Shown: piece after piece, positions 1-8,792 of the stretch
How the letters are laid out: each line of letters starts with the position of its first letter
Position numbering within the stretch: the stretch's first letter is position 1
Source of the DNA: Bacteroidia bacterium
Lineage (GTDB): Bacteria > Bacteroidota > Bacteroidia > Chitinophagales > JAUHXS01
Length of the DNA: 64,000 bases
Assembly (NCBI GenBank): GCA_030426955.1
Contig: JAUHXS010000005.1
Span: forward strand, 62,001-126,000
Direction: 5' to 3'
The notes under the pieces: model-generated
What the model was told of the DNA's origin: nothing
The model's input: only the letters and a program-made list of their open reading frames with translations
The model's database searches: none
Position numbers and translations under genes: made by a program

Positions 1-2
1 AT

Positions 3-1217
3 ACGATGCTACATCACCTAGGCGATGAAACCATCGGACTTTTTCAACTATTAAGTTTGTCTAAAGTTTACCGCAACAAGAGCAACTATGAAGTTGCTGT
101 ATACTTTCTGAAAAAAGCAGAGAAAAATGCTTTGAAAATAGAGGCATTTGAAATACTAGACCTAATATATAGTGATTTTATAAAGCTTTCGAAGGATTTC
201 ACTGCTATACACCCTGAAATCTATATTAAAAAGAGGAAAGAAAATAATTATCAAATCCAAAAGCTGAAGTCATTAGATGACATTCTTGCAATGGTTACAT
301 ACAAAATAAGGACAACTCAAAATTTTTCTTCAAAAAATATAGATATAATAGAAGTATTAGAAGATACCGTAAATACTTATAGCAAGGATAGTGATTTAGA
401 GAAAGGCGCAAAGTTTAAAACGATGGTTTACAAGGCAGTAAGTAGTATTCTTCTAGAAAGAAAAGATTTTGCTTCACTAGTTAAGTTTACAAGTAAAACG
501 TTTGATGACTTTAATAATTTAAACTTATTCAACAAAAGTAATCACGCAGACAAACTGCAAATGCTTACTTACATAGCAAATGCATACTATAAAATAAAAT
601 CATATGACAAATCATTGAATTATAGTGGGTTATTGAAAGATGCTATGAATGAGTTTGGAGGGTTTCTAGAGGGAAAATATTCATTTTATTATCATAATAT
701 AGTTTTGGCAAATCTTGCTATTGTTGACAAGGAAGAGGCACTGACAACTTTGTATGCGCTTTTAGACAATGATAAGATCATGCAGCAATCTTATTTTGAA
801 TTTTTTGTATATGCTAATATCTGCACACTTTATTTCGATCTTGAAAATTATGATAAATCACTGGAGTATCTTGTAAAACTATACACAAAAGATGGCTATA
901 AAAGCTTAGACAATAGTTTAAAGCTCAAGTTTGATGTAGCAGAAATGATCGTTAGATATGAGCTAAGGGATTTTGACTTTATAGACTATAAAATACAGCA
1001 AATTAGACGAGACTATAAATTACTCCTAGAGAATCAAGACTATCAAAGAGAAAGAAACTTGTTATCGATAATTAAAAGAATGGCAAATACAATTGAAATT
1101 AAGCAGGATAAGAGAAGCACTAAGCTGATTTCTGAGTTTTTAGCATCAAATACCAGTCAAGAGGTTGAAGAGAGTGAAATTATTCAGTATGATAAATGGC
1201 TGAAAAAATACGAATAA
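3..1217 (+). CDS. TPR-like helical repeat protein, 5'-truncated by window edge
   Basis: The reading frame is open to the left edge of the window, so the ATG at position 6 is probably internal and the gene starts upstream. The visible 403+ residues are helical, rich in Lys, Leu, Tyr and Asp, with TPR-like helix pairs near residues 15-40, 195-225 and 270-295 (for example YFDLENYDKSLEYL). There is no membrane segment in the visible part. The C-terminus ends in a Trp-Leu-Lys-Lys motif, a little like the end of the protein at 3225. It resembles the large, mostly unnamed Bacteroidota families of about 500 aa cytosolic repeat proteins, three of which occur full-length in this window. Function unknown; protein-protein scaffolding is the usual role of such repeats. 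It converges on the minus-strand PKD cargo gene. Confidence 0.75.
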   Translation, partial: TMLHHLGDETIGLFQLLSLSKVYRNKSNYEVAVYFLKKAEKNALKIEAFEILDLIYSDFIKLSKDFTAIHPEIYIKKRKENNYQIQKLKSLDDILAMVTYKIRTTQNFSSKNIDIIEVLEDTVNTYSKDSDLEKGAKFKTMVYKAVSSILLERKDFASLVKFTSKTFDDFNNLNLFNKSNHADKLQMLTYIANAYYKIKSYDKSLNYSGLLKDAMNEFGGFLEGKYSFYYHNIVLANLAIVDKEEALTTLYALLDNDKIMQQSYFEFFVYANICTLYFDLENYDKSLEYLVKLYTKDGYKSLDNSLKLKFDVAEMIVRYELRDFDFIDYKIQQIRRDYKLLLENQDYQRERNLLSIIKRMANTIEIKQDKRSTKLISEFLASNTSQEVEESEIIQYDKWLKKYE

Positions 1218-1222
1218 TAAAA

Positions 1223-1249
1223 AAGCCTCGGCAAAACTTGCCGAGGCTT
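1223..1249 (-). terminator. Intrinsic terminator of the PKD cargo gene (perfect 12-bp stem)
   Basis: Perfect inverted repeat with arms 1223-1234 and 1238-1249 and a 3-nt loop; the core arm is GCCTCGGC. On the minus strand it is followed by a T-rich run (TTTTTATTATTC), so it terminates the minus-strand gene ending at 1273. Because it sits between two convergent genes it may also stop plus-strand transcripts, though there the T-run is missing. Confidence 0.85.
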
Positions 1250-1272
1250 AACTGGAAGACTAATTTTTATAA

Positions 1273-3018
1273 TTAATGCTTCACAAACTGGTGTACCTTT
1301 TCAATTTGGCCATTTATCATGATCGTTGCAAAATAAACGCCATCAGAAAGATTTTCTAATTGAATATTAGCCTGATTTGCACCATTGGTAATATCGATAG
1401 TTTGAACCATTACTTCTTGACCAAAGTGGTTAATTATAGAAATAGAAGCCTCGGTGGTTTCTAAAGATTCAAAGCTAATAGATATTCTATCACTTGCAGG
1501 ATTAGGATACAGACTTAGCTTAGAAACTAAGTTAGAAGCCTCCTCTATTCCAGTAACGCTAATCGTATTTTCATCAACCTTAAAGTCGATATTATCTACG
1601 CTTTCGTTTTCCTCATTTAGCGTAATGACTGCATCATGAGTTGACTTCCCATCAATCACAGGTCTTACTTTATAGCTATCAAATGGCAAGTTGTTGAACT
1701 CGTAGTTACCTTCGGTGTCGGTATACTTGATGTCAAATAGTTCGTCATTACCATCATACAACTCAACTCTAATATTACTTAGCCCAACCTCTTGGCTTTT
1801 GCCCGAACCATTCTCATCTTTCACCTTTCCTTTGATTTTACCAGGTCCTGTTGGCATGCTGTCTCCTACATAGATTATATCGCAGTAGGTATCAAAACAT
1901 GAACTATCATTACAGTCAGCTATAGAAATACAAACTTCATATTTCCCTGGCTCACTATAGACATGACATGGGTGTGAACTATACGAGTAGTTTCCATCAC
2001 CAAAGTTCCAAGTATAGTAACAACCGCTTCCGCCTGAAACTTGTGAAGTAAAGCATACATAGAATGTACCAGCACTATCAAAAACAGTATAGTCATATTC
2101 AACCTCTAATTGGCAATTCTGACTTCCACTATCTGAAATCACAATTGTTTGATATAGCGTATCAGAACAGTTTGTAAGAGAATCCCATAGATATAAGTAT
2201 ACGTTATAAGTTCCTGATGAATTATAAGTGTGTACAGGGTTTGAATTTATATAGTCATGTGTTCCGTCTCCAAACCCCCATTCTGTGTAATCAAAATTAC
2301 CCGTTGAAAGGTTTGTAAAGCTAACAGTATGGCCATTAATGTTGTAGCTAAAATTTGCTTCTACATTACAACCACTATCTCCCACATTTACGTAAACATA
2401 CTTGCTGTAAGAGTCATAACAAGAATCTTTATCAGTATCTTCGGCAGATAATACTACATAATAGTTTCCTGTTGAAGCATAGGTATGAGAAGGGTTTGTG
2501 GCATTTGAATTATTACCATCTCCAAAGCTCCAGCTATACACGTCTGCTCCTCCTGAGGATTCATTCATAAAGTTAACTGTGCTACCGAAAACGCTATTGG
2601 TAAAATAGGCGTTTATATTACAAGAGCTTCCTCCGCTAGTATCATCATTACATATATATATGGTATCATGAAGACTAGAAGAGCACGAATCATCCGTCAA
2701 AATGGTTAAAGTAACTCCATAATAGCCCGTTAGTGTATATAAATGTGTGGGGTTTTCTTCTAGAGAATTATTACCATCTCCAAAATCCCAAGACCAATTC
2801 GTAATGTTGCCAAAGGCAGTTGACTGATCATCAAAATAAGCAATACCATTACAAGTTGAATCAATATGAGTATTGAAATCTGCTTGACAGCCTGCTTTTG
2901 CAGAACCTATATTAAATAAGATAGAAAGTAGAAGTGTATAACCTCCAATTTTCAAATATCTAGAATACCTATTTGTCCAAGGTATTTTAGAGTTTAGTGT
3001 AGTTATAATTTGTTTCAT
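1273..3018 (-). CDS. Secreted PKD-repeat protein with T9SS type A sorting domain
   Basis: 581 aa from the chosen ATG. N-terminal signal/anchor about residues 20-42 (hydrophobic run ending SAKA). Four PKD domains follow, each marked by a W-x-FGDG core and an N-P-x-H-x-Y motif (about residues 45-125, 135-215, 220-300, 305-385). Then comes a carboxypeptidase-regulatory/CNA-B-like beta domain (about 393-480, with TDTEGNYEF), and a C-terminal Por secretion-tail domain (about 500-581, with SLYPNPASD). Export is therefore expected through Sec and then the type IX system, with the tail removed at the surface. A longer form starting at 3078 is possible, but the TAAGTTTG promoter box lies at 3045-3052, inside that extension, so the Met at 3018 is preferred. 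Role: surface or released adhesin/structural protein; substrate unknown. Confidence 0.88.
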   Translation of the reverse strand: MKQIITTLNSKIPWTNRYSRYLKIGGYTLLLSILFNIGSAKAGCQADFNTHIDSTCNGIAYFDDQSTAFGNITNWSWDFGDGNNSLEENPTHLYTLTGYYGVTLTILTDDSCSSSLHDTIYICNDDTSGGSSCNINAYFTNSVFGSTVNFMNESSGGADVYSWSFGDGNNSNATNPSHTYASTGNYYVVLSAEDTDKDSCYDSYSKYVYVNVGDSGCNVEANFSYNINGHTVSFTNLSTGNFDYTEWGFGDGTHDYINSNPVHTYNSSGTYNVYLYLWDSLTNCSDTLYQTIVISDSGSQNCQLEVEYDYTVFDSAGTFYVCFTSQVSGGSGCYYTWNFGDGNYSYSSHPCHVYSEPGKYEVCISIADCNDSSCFDTYCDIIYVGDSMPTGPGKIKGKVKDENGSGKSQEVGLSNIRVELYDGNDELFDIKYTDTEGNYEFNNLPFDSYKVRPVIDGKSTHDAVITLNEENESVDNIDFKVDENTISVTGIEEASNLVSKLSLYPNPASDRISISFESLETTEASISIINHFGQEVMVQTIDITNGANQANIQLENLSDGVYFATIMINGQIEKVHQFVKH

Positions 3019-3044
3019 TGTTTTAGTTTTAATAATTAATGAGA

Positions 3045-3052
3045 CAAACTTA
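3045..3052 (-). promoter_or_regulatory. -7 promoter box (TAAGTTTG) of PKD cargo gene
   Basis: Exact match to the Bacteroidota -7 consensus TAnnTTTG on the minus strand, 26 nt before the ATG at 3018. The A-rich leader that follows is typical of this phylum. No clear -33 TTG at the right distance was found. Confidence 0.55.
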
Positions 3053-3224
3053 AGGTCGTTAAACAAGTATTGTCTCATTAAAAAAACACAAATCTTACTC
3101 GTTTAAGAGGTGTTTTGTTTTAGCATTTTCTTGATATATGAATGAATAGTATTTAAAATATATACTTAAATGACCCAATATGGCTGTTTTTCACCTTCAA
3201 AAAAAAGAACTATCTTACTAGTAT

Positions 3225-4733
3225 ATGGCTGCTAAAAAGGATGACTTATTTGAGCTAGTAAAAAGCCTTAAAGGCAATGAGATTAGAAGCTTTAAGCTTT
3301 ATGCCATTAAGCATACGACGTCTGGAAGTACAAACTATATTGAACTTTTTGATTATTTATCATCACAAGCGTATTATGATGATAATTTATTAAAAGAGCA
3401 TTTTAATAACGCTCCTTTCATTAATAGAATAAGACCTGCTAAAAACTATCTATATAAACTTATCCTAGAGTCTCTCAGAGCTTACTATGCTAACCACTCT
3501 TTAGAAATCAAAGTTAAAGCCTTATTAATTGATGTGGAGGTATTATTTACTAAAGGTCTGCTTAAGCAAGCAAAAAAAGTACTTAAACAGTGTAAAAAAC
3601 TGGTTAATGATGCATTATTTGACGACTATATTTTAGTTATCATTAGATGGGAAGACTTTATCGATTCTGTATTATTTCGTGATAATCCTGCAGATAGTAA
3701 AGTTTTTTCCAAAGAGATCAGTAATAGCCTAAAGTCCCTAAACTTAAAGAACGACTGTCTTAATCTTTTATACAAGGCTTCCAACTTTCAAGGAAAATAT
3801 CAAGGATCTAATAGAGTCAATAATGCACTAAGAAGTAAGTTGTTTAATCAGATTGAGCAAGCTATTAAGCCTGAGTTGGATGATATTACTAAGATGTATT
3901 GTTATATGGCGATATTAATTTTAAGTAAGGGATCTAAAAAATTCATTAAGGAAGCCCGAAAATTAGAGTCATTAGTGAGAAAGTATAGTGCCTCAAAGTT
4001 GGCACAAGGTTCTTATGCTGGATTAGAGAAATTCATTGGCGCGGCGGACATTCTAAGTCATTATTATTTAACTATTAAGGAATTTCAAAAATCATTAGAA
4101 ATAACGGAGATTTTAAAAAGAATAATTTTCAAAAATCAAAGTAGAATACCTGTCCTTGTTTCGACAGTATATAAATGTTCATCATTTAATGCACAGCTAA
4201 GCATTTACAAGTTGCTAGAAGAATATGATACAGCAGAAAGGATCATATCCTCAGAAGTAAAGCCATTCTTAGAAGAGGTAGAGATTACGAATAGAATTGA
4301 CTATCAGCTATCTTACTTGTATCAAAATATTGCAGGCCTATATTTTAGATTAGAGAAATATGATTTAATTATCACTTGGATAACACCTATTTTAAAATTA
4401 GCTAAAAAAATAGCGATATACAGTGAAGGGAGGTATGCCTTTATAATGATATACTATTATATAGCTAGACTTGAAGAAGGCGATTATTTGTACTTGAATA
4501 ATAATATTCAGAAAGCAATTAAACAAATAAGCGCTTTTAAGTTTAATACTGATTGGGAAGCATTTATTTTAAAATACATCAGTGAGGTGGCTAAAGACCC
4601 AACTCAAAAAAAAGATACTAATAAAAAATATTCAGATAACCTTTTAGAGGTGCTAAAAGCAGATAAACAAAAGAAGAAGCGTTTATATACTCCTTTGGAA
4701 ACTTGGCTTAGGAAAGAATTTTCTAAAAATTGA
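3225..4733 (+). CDS. TPR-like helical repeat protein (DLFxLI family, member 1)
   Basis: 502 aa, no signal peptide or membrane segment, so predicted cytosolic. The N-terminal region has the family signature also seen at 38680-40221 and 58355-59881: DLFELV near residue 7, a YIELFDYL motif near 45, a K-N-Y-L-Y-K-L motif near 75 and a KGL motif near 110. The rest is alpha-helical with TPR-like helix pairs and many Lys, Leu and Tyr residues. Family function is not known to me; repeats of this kind usually bind other proteins. It lies 100 nt upstream of, and on the same strand as, the FG-GAP cargo gene at 4834; the same pairing recurs twice more in the window. No transcription terminator is visible between the two, so co-transcription is possible. 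The last residues are Lys-rich. Confidence 0.85.
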   Translation: MAAKKDDLFELVKSLKGNEIRSFKLYAIKHTTSGSTNYIELFDYLSSQAYYDDNLLKEHFNNAPFINRIRPAKNYLYKLILESLRAYYANHSLEIKVKALLIDVEVLFTKGLLKQAKKVLKQCKKLVNDALFDDYILVIIRWEDFIDSVLFRDNPADSKVFSKEISNSLKSLNLKNDCLNLLYKASNFQGKYQGSNRVNNALRSKLFNQIEQAIKPELDDITKMYCYMAILILSKGSKKFIKEARKLESLVRKYSASKLAQGSYAGLEKFIGAADILSHYYLTIKEFQKSLEITEILKRIIFKNQSRIPVLVSTVYKCSSFNAQLSIYKLLEEYDTAERIISSEVKPFLEEVEITNRIDYQLSYLYQNIAGLYFRLEKYDLIITWITPILKLAKKIAIYSEGRYAFIMIYYYIARLEEGDYLYLNNNIQKAIKQISAFKFNTDWEAFILKYISEVAKDPTQKKDTNKKYSDNLLEVLKADKQKKKRLYTPLETWLRKEFSKN

Positions 4734-4833
4734 AATCCTATTTAATACATTATTTGGGATAAGAACATTTTTAAAAAAATATTTGTGTTATCAATATGAA
4801 ATCACTTAAATTGATGTATACAACAGATATTTT

Positions 4834-7605
4834 ATGACAAATAATTACTTTTTTATTTTAACAATATTCTTTAGCTATAGCATATTTGCTCAAGAAGTCT
4901 GCAACAATGGTATTGATGATGATGGAGATGGATTAGTAGACTGTTTTGACTCAGATTGTTCTGGACAAGACGACTGTATATCGGATGCCAATCATTTTTT
5001 TTACGGTCTACCTGAAGATGCTTGCACAGATCACAGACCTAATGCCGACAGCTCAATAGAGCTTTCATTAGAGTGGAACAATCCTCAAATCATCTTTGGT
5101 AGTACTCCTGCCATAGGGGATATAGATGGTGATGGCATACCAGAAATTGTAGCCCTTTCAAACAATGGTGTTGAAATTTTAGATGGAACTAATGGAAATA
5201 TTCAATCTACTATAAGTGGATTGATGCAGGGTACAAAGGGAAATATTGCTATTGGTGACGTAGATGCAGATGGAACTGGTGAGATATTTGCACTTGATTT
5301 TGAACTTATCAGTACAAGCCCTGTTATTATTGAACGTTACGTATTGCGGTATGAACATGATGCCAATGATATTGCTGATTCAACGTGGAGAAGAGTGTAT
5401 CCGGGCATTGCTAGTACACTATCTCTCGCTGATCTTAATTATGATGGAGTTCCTGAATTATTTACAAACCTTGGACACTTTTTTGATGCGGTTAGTGGAG
5501 ATACTTTAGGGCAGATCCCACTTACAGGCCCCACTATAGGTGGTTCAGCAGGCGCAAGAAAAACCTTAGTGGCAGATATCCTCCCGGATGGATTTTGTGC
5601 AGATTGCCAAGGATTAGAAATTATTTCCGGTGGAAGCATTTATTCTGCTTTTATAGATAGTGCCAATTCAGTTTTTACTTTAATTGATAGTCTTCCAGGG
5701 CATGATGGGTCGATTACCTATTTGCCTGCGATTGCAGATGTCAATAAAGATGGACAGTTAGACGTAATACTTACTACTTATAATGCTAATGCAGACAAGT
5801 TTTTATACGTTTGGGATCCCAGAACAGATGTTATTTTAAACTCTTTTGATTTCTCAACGGCGACGGTTCCTATTACAGACAATCCATGGATGGCTGGAGC
5901 TTCAATATCAGATATTGACAATGATGGAGAAGTTGAGTTTTTGATTACGGCTAGAAAAATATCGGGAGGACCTGATGCAATCAGAACCCTATATGCCATC
6001 AATCATGATATGACAGAGCTTTGGACATTATCTGATGTCATTGGAGAGACTTCCGCTTGGGCAATGCCTGTGGTTTTTGACTTTGAAGGTGATTCTAGAA
6101 AGGAAATTGTGATGCAAACGGAGGCAATTCCCGGAGGACCCAGAGGTGTTTATATTATAGATGGACCAATGGGATATATTAGAGGGGTTTTTGACGTTTT
6201 TAACGCCACCACCTTTGATTTATCTGCTCAAGTAGCAGATGTGGATGCAGATGACCAAGCGGAGATTATCTGTGTAGGAGCATCTGGAGGAGCAAATATT
6301 GGCATGTGTGTCATAGGCAGTAATTGCGAGAATGCTTGGGTTCCTGCTAGGCAAGTATGGAATCAATACCATTATAATGGTGTGAATATAAATGACGACC
6401 TAACAATACCTGTACATCAACAAAATCATGCATTACTGCAACCGTTTAATGCATATTTTGAACAGTTTTCTTATAAAGACACATCGGGAGATTATATTAT
6501 AAAAGCAGATCAGCTAGATGTTACTATCAATTTTAATAACAAACTATTTGACATTACTTGTGATAGTATTTCATTTTCCCTAGACATTTGCAATATTTCA
6601 GCTGTTGACATGCCTATGGATGACTGTATTGAAAACTTTATCAGCTTTTATGTCAATAATCCCACTTCAGGGGGAACTTTGCTTGCAACAATTCAAATTG
6701 ACTCTGCATTAGAGCAGATGCAATGTATGGAGGACTCTTTTTATCTCAATATTGAAGGAATTGCACGTCCTTTTGACCTTTATGCAGTAATCAATGATAA
6801 TGGCTCCGATCCACTTAATTCACCAGAAGTTGTTTTTGTTGAATGTAATGTATGGAACAACACTATTGATACTATCATTCCTATTTTACTTGAAGTTATG
6901 ATTGACTCTTTTGAGGAAACTTGTATTAGTGATCCCGTTGATTTAAATGCGACCAATTCAGGCATATGGAGTGGACAGGGCATTACAGACAGTATTAACG
7001 GAATATTTGACCCAGGTGTTTCTGGTTTCGGGACTTTTGTTATTACCAACACATTTTGTGGTCATACAGACTCCATAAGCTTAACAGTTGCCTCTGAAAG
7101 CTTGGATACTATGTTAACAGTCTGTATTGATTCTCCAAACATCAATTTATCTGCTCTAAACTCTGGCACTTGGAGCGGAGTAGGCGTTGTTGATACGATC
7201 AATGGTATTTTTGATCCAACAATTTCTGGGATAGGAAGTTTTATTATTACTAATAAGGTATGTAGTCAATCAAATGTAATAGACATAACGGTTATTAATT
7301 GTAGCTTAGACTCTGTGTCGCTTGGGGAGAATTTTATATTTATTCCTAATGCCTTTTCTCCTAACCAAGATGGCTCTAATGATCAGTTAGGTATTTTATC
7401 AAATAATGTAGAACGCTTTAATTTAGAGATACTTGATCGATGGGGTAACGTAATTTTCCTTACGCAAAACCCAACAGGCAAGTGGAATGGGTATTATCTA
7501 AACTCGCCTATGGGTTCAGGAATTTATACTTACACTTTAAATGGAGCTTTCACAGATGCAAGCACATTCCAAGCAACTGGCAGTGTGCTCTTAATAAGAG
7601 ACTAA
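4834..7605 (+). CDS. Secreted FG-GAP/VCBS repeat protein, T9SS type B
   Basis: 923 aa. Signal peptide about 1-20 (ending FAQ). A Cys-bounded acidic motif NGIDDDGDG sits at residues 23-42 with Cys at both ends, probably a small calcium- and disulfide-stabilised module. Six FG-GAP-like calcium loops follow, e.g. GDIDGDGIPE, GDVDADGTGE, ADVNKDGQLD and SDIDNDGEVE, forming a predicted beta-propeller to about residue 490. A motif with VWNQ and NINDDLTIP ends this part. Two tandem Ig-like repeats (about 690-820) share the pattern SG-x-WSG-x-G and NGIFDP. The C-terminal gliding-motility-associated domain (FIPNAFSPNQDG, then DRWGN) marks a type B type IX cargo. Paralogues lie at 35763 and 55953. Its stop is 2 nt from the recA stop on the other strand. 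Ligand unknown. Confidence 0.9.
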   Translation: MTNNYFFILTIFFSYSIFAQEVCNNGIDDDGDGLVDCFDSDCSGQDDCISDANHFFYGLPEDACTDHRPNADSSIELSLEWNNPQIIFGSTPAIGDIDGDGIPEIVALSNNGVEILDGTNGNIQSTISGLMQGTKGNIAIGDVDADGTGEIFALDFELISTSPVIIERYVLRYEHDANDIADSTWRRVYPGIASTLSLADLNYDGVPELFTNLGHFFDAVSGDTLGQIPLTGPTIGGSAGARKTLVADILPDGFCADCQGLEIISGGSIYSAFIDSANSVFTLIDSLPGHDGSITYLPAIADVNKDGQLDVILTTYNANADKFLYVWDPRTDVILNSFDFSTATVPITDNPWMAGASISDIDNDGEVEFLITARKISGGPDAIRTLYAINHDMTELWTLSDVIGETSAWAMPVVFDFEGDSRKEIVMQTEAIPGGPRGVYIIDGPMGYIRGVFDVFNATTFDLSAQVADVDADDQAEIICVGASGGANIGMCVIGSNCENAWVPARQVWNQYHYNGVNINDDLTIPVHQQNHALLQPFNAYFEQFSYKDTSGDYIIKADQLDVTINFNNKLFDITCDSISFSLDICNISAVDMPMDDCIENFISFYVNNPTSGGTLLATIQIDSALEQMQCMEDSFYLNIEGIARPFDLYAVINDNGSDPLNSPEVVFVECNVWNNTIDTIIPILLEVMIDSFEETCISDPVDLNATNSGIWSGQGITDSINGIFDPGVSGFGTFVITNTFCGHTDSISLTVASESLDTMLTVCIDSPNINLSALNSGTWSGVGVVDTINGIFDPTISGIGSFIITNKVCSQSNVIDITVINCSLDSVSLGENFIFIPNAFSPNQDGSNDQLGILSNNVERFNLEILDRWGNVIFLTQNPTGKWNGYYLNSPMGSGIYTYTLNGAFTDASTFQATGSVLLIRD

Positions 7606-7607
7606 AC

Positions 7608-8669
7608 TTAAGCCTTCTCTTTTGCTAGTTCTTTCTCTTTCTTCGGCTCCTTATCTGAATTACTAGCTCCTCCAGCATTAAGCGTCAAGACTCTTATCTT
7701 ATCCTCGATTTCATCTGCTAACTCAGGGTTATCTGTCAAAAGCTCTTTTACGTAGTCTCTTCCCTGTCCTAGCTTACTACCATTGTAGCTAAACCAAGAA
7801 CCACTCTTTTCGATGATATTAAGCGCTACGCCAATGTCTAATAATTCACCAACTTTAGAAACGCCCTTGCCATACATGATATCAAATTCGACTACTTTAA
7901 ATGGAGGGGCCATTTTATTTTTAACAACTTTTACCTTCGTTCTATTTCCAATAATATCATCTCCACTTTTGATTTGACCTATTCTTCGAATGTCTAATCT
8001 TATCGAAGAGTAAAACTTTAAAGCATTACCCCCAGTTGTAGTCTCAGGGTTGCCAAACATTACACCAATTTTTTCTCTCAGTTGGTTGATGAAAATACAG
8101 CTACAGCCTGTCTTGTTAATCGTACCAGTTAACTTTCTCAGCGCTTGAGACATCAACCTTGCCTGAAGTCCCATTTTAGAGTCGCCCATTTCACCTTCAA
8201 TCTCCCCTTTTGGAACTAACGCTGCAACAGAGTCTATTACAACAATATCAATAGCTCCGGATCTAATTAAATTATCTGCAATCTCTAATGCTTGCTCTCC
8301 ATCATCAGGCTGAGAGATTAATAAGTTTTCTATGTCAACGCCTAAGTTTTGTGCATACATTTTATCAAAAGCGTGCTCTGCATCTATAAAAGCAGCAATT
8401 CCACCTTTCTTTTGTACCTCTGCAATGGCATGAATAGCTAATGTCGTTTTACCAGAAGATTCAGGACCGTAAATCTCAATAATTCGACCTTTAGGGAAAC
8501 CGCCAATTCCAAGACCAATATCCAAGCCTAAAGAACCTGTTGAAGTTGCCTCAGCGTTGACCACCTTGCTGTCGCCAAGCTTCATGACAGTACCTTTTCC
8601 GTAAGTTTTGTCTAATTTATCTAATGTGAGTTGTAGTGCTTTAAGTTTCTCTTTGTTTACTTCTGCCAT
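7608..8669 (-). CDS. recA: Recombinase A
   Basis: 353 aa, the normal length for RecA. It is the DNA-dependent ATPase that forms filaments on single-stranded DNA, drives homologous strand exchange and stimulates self-cleavage of LexA-type repressors. Walker A GPESSGKT is at residues 68-75; the Walker B strand VVIDSVAAL, the L1/L2 DNA-binding loops ([10 protein letters not shown] and the [22 protein letters not shown] region) and the C-terminal domain are all present. The C-terminal tail is Lys/Glu-rich. It has its own promoter-like sequence upstream (TTG, 17 nt, TACCTTTA) and is transcribed alone; the next minus-strand gene upstream is a cargo gene ending 123 nt away. Its stop codon abuts the end of the convergent FG-GAP gene. 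No LexA-type operator could be recognised by eye. Confidence 0.98.
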   Translation of the reverse strand: MAEVNKEKLKALQLTLDKLDKTYGKGTVMKLGDSKVVNAEATSTGSLGLDIGLGIGGFPKGRIIEIYGPESSGKTTLAIHAIAEVQKKGGIAAFIDAEHAFDKMYAQNLGVDIENLLISQPDDGEQALEIADNLIRSGAIDIVVIDSVAALVPKGEIEGEMGDSKMGLQARLMSQALRKLTGTINKTGCSCIFINQLREKIGVMFGNPETTTGGNALKFYSSIRLDIRRIGQIKSGDDIIGNRTKVKVVKNKMAPPFKVVEFDIMYGKGVSKVGELLDIGVALNIIEKSGSWFSYNGSKLGQGRDYVKELLTDNPELADEIEDKIRVLTLNAGGASNSDKEPKKEKELAKEKA

Positions 8670-8696
8670 GGTCTTGATTTGAAATGATTATTTGAA

Positions 8697-8724
8697 TAAA
8701 GGTAATATATAAAGCAATTGACAA
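8697..8724 (-). promoter_or_regulatory. recA: Probable recA promoter (TTG-N17-TACCTTTA)
   Basis: On the minus strand, TTG (8722-8724) is separated by 17 nt from TACCTTTA (8697-8704), one base from the TAnnTTTG consensus. The box is 27 nt upstream of the recA ATG. Confidence 0.45.
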
Positions 8725-8792
8725 TTACTTTAAACGCCATATTTTATCCACATTTCGAAAAATAAAAAAGGATTAAAACCCTTGACTGTAAG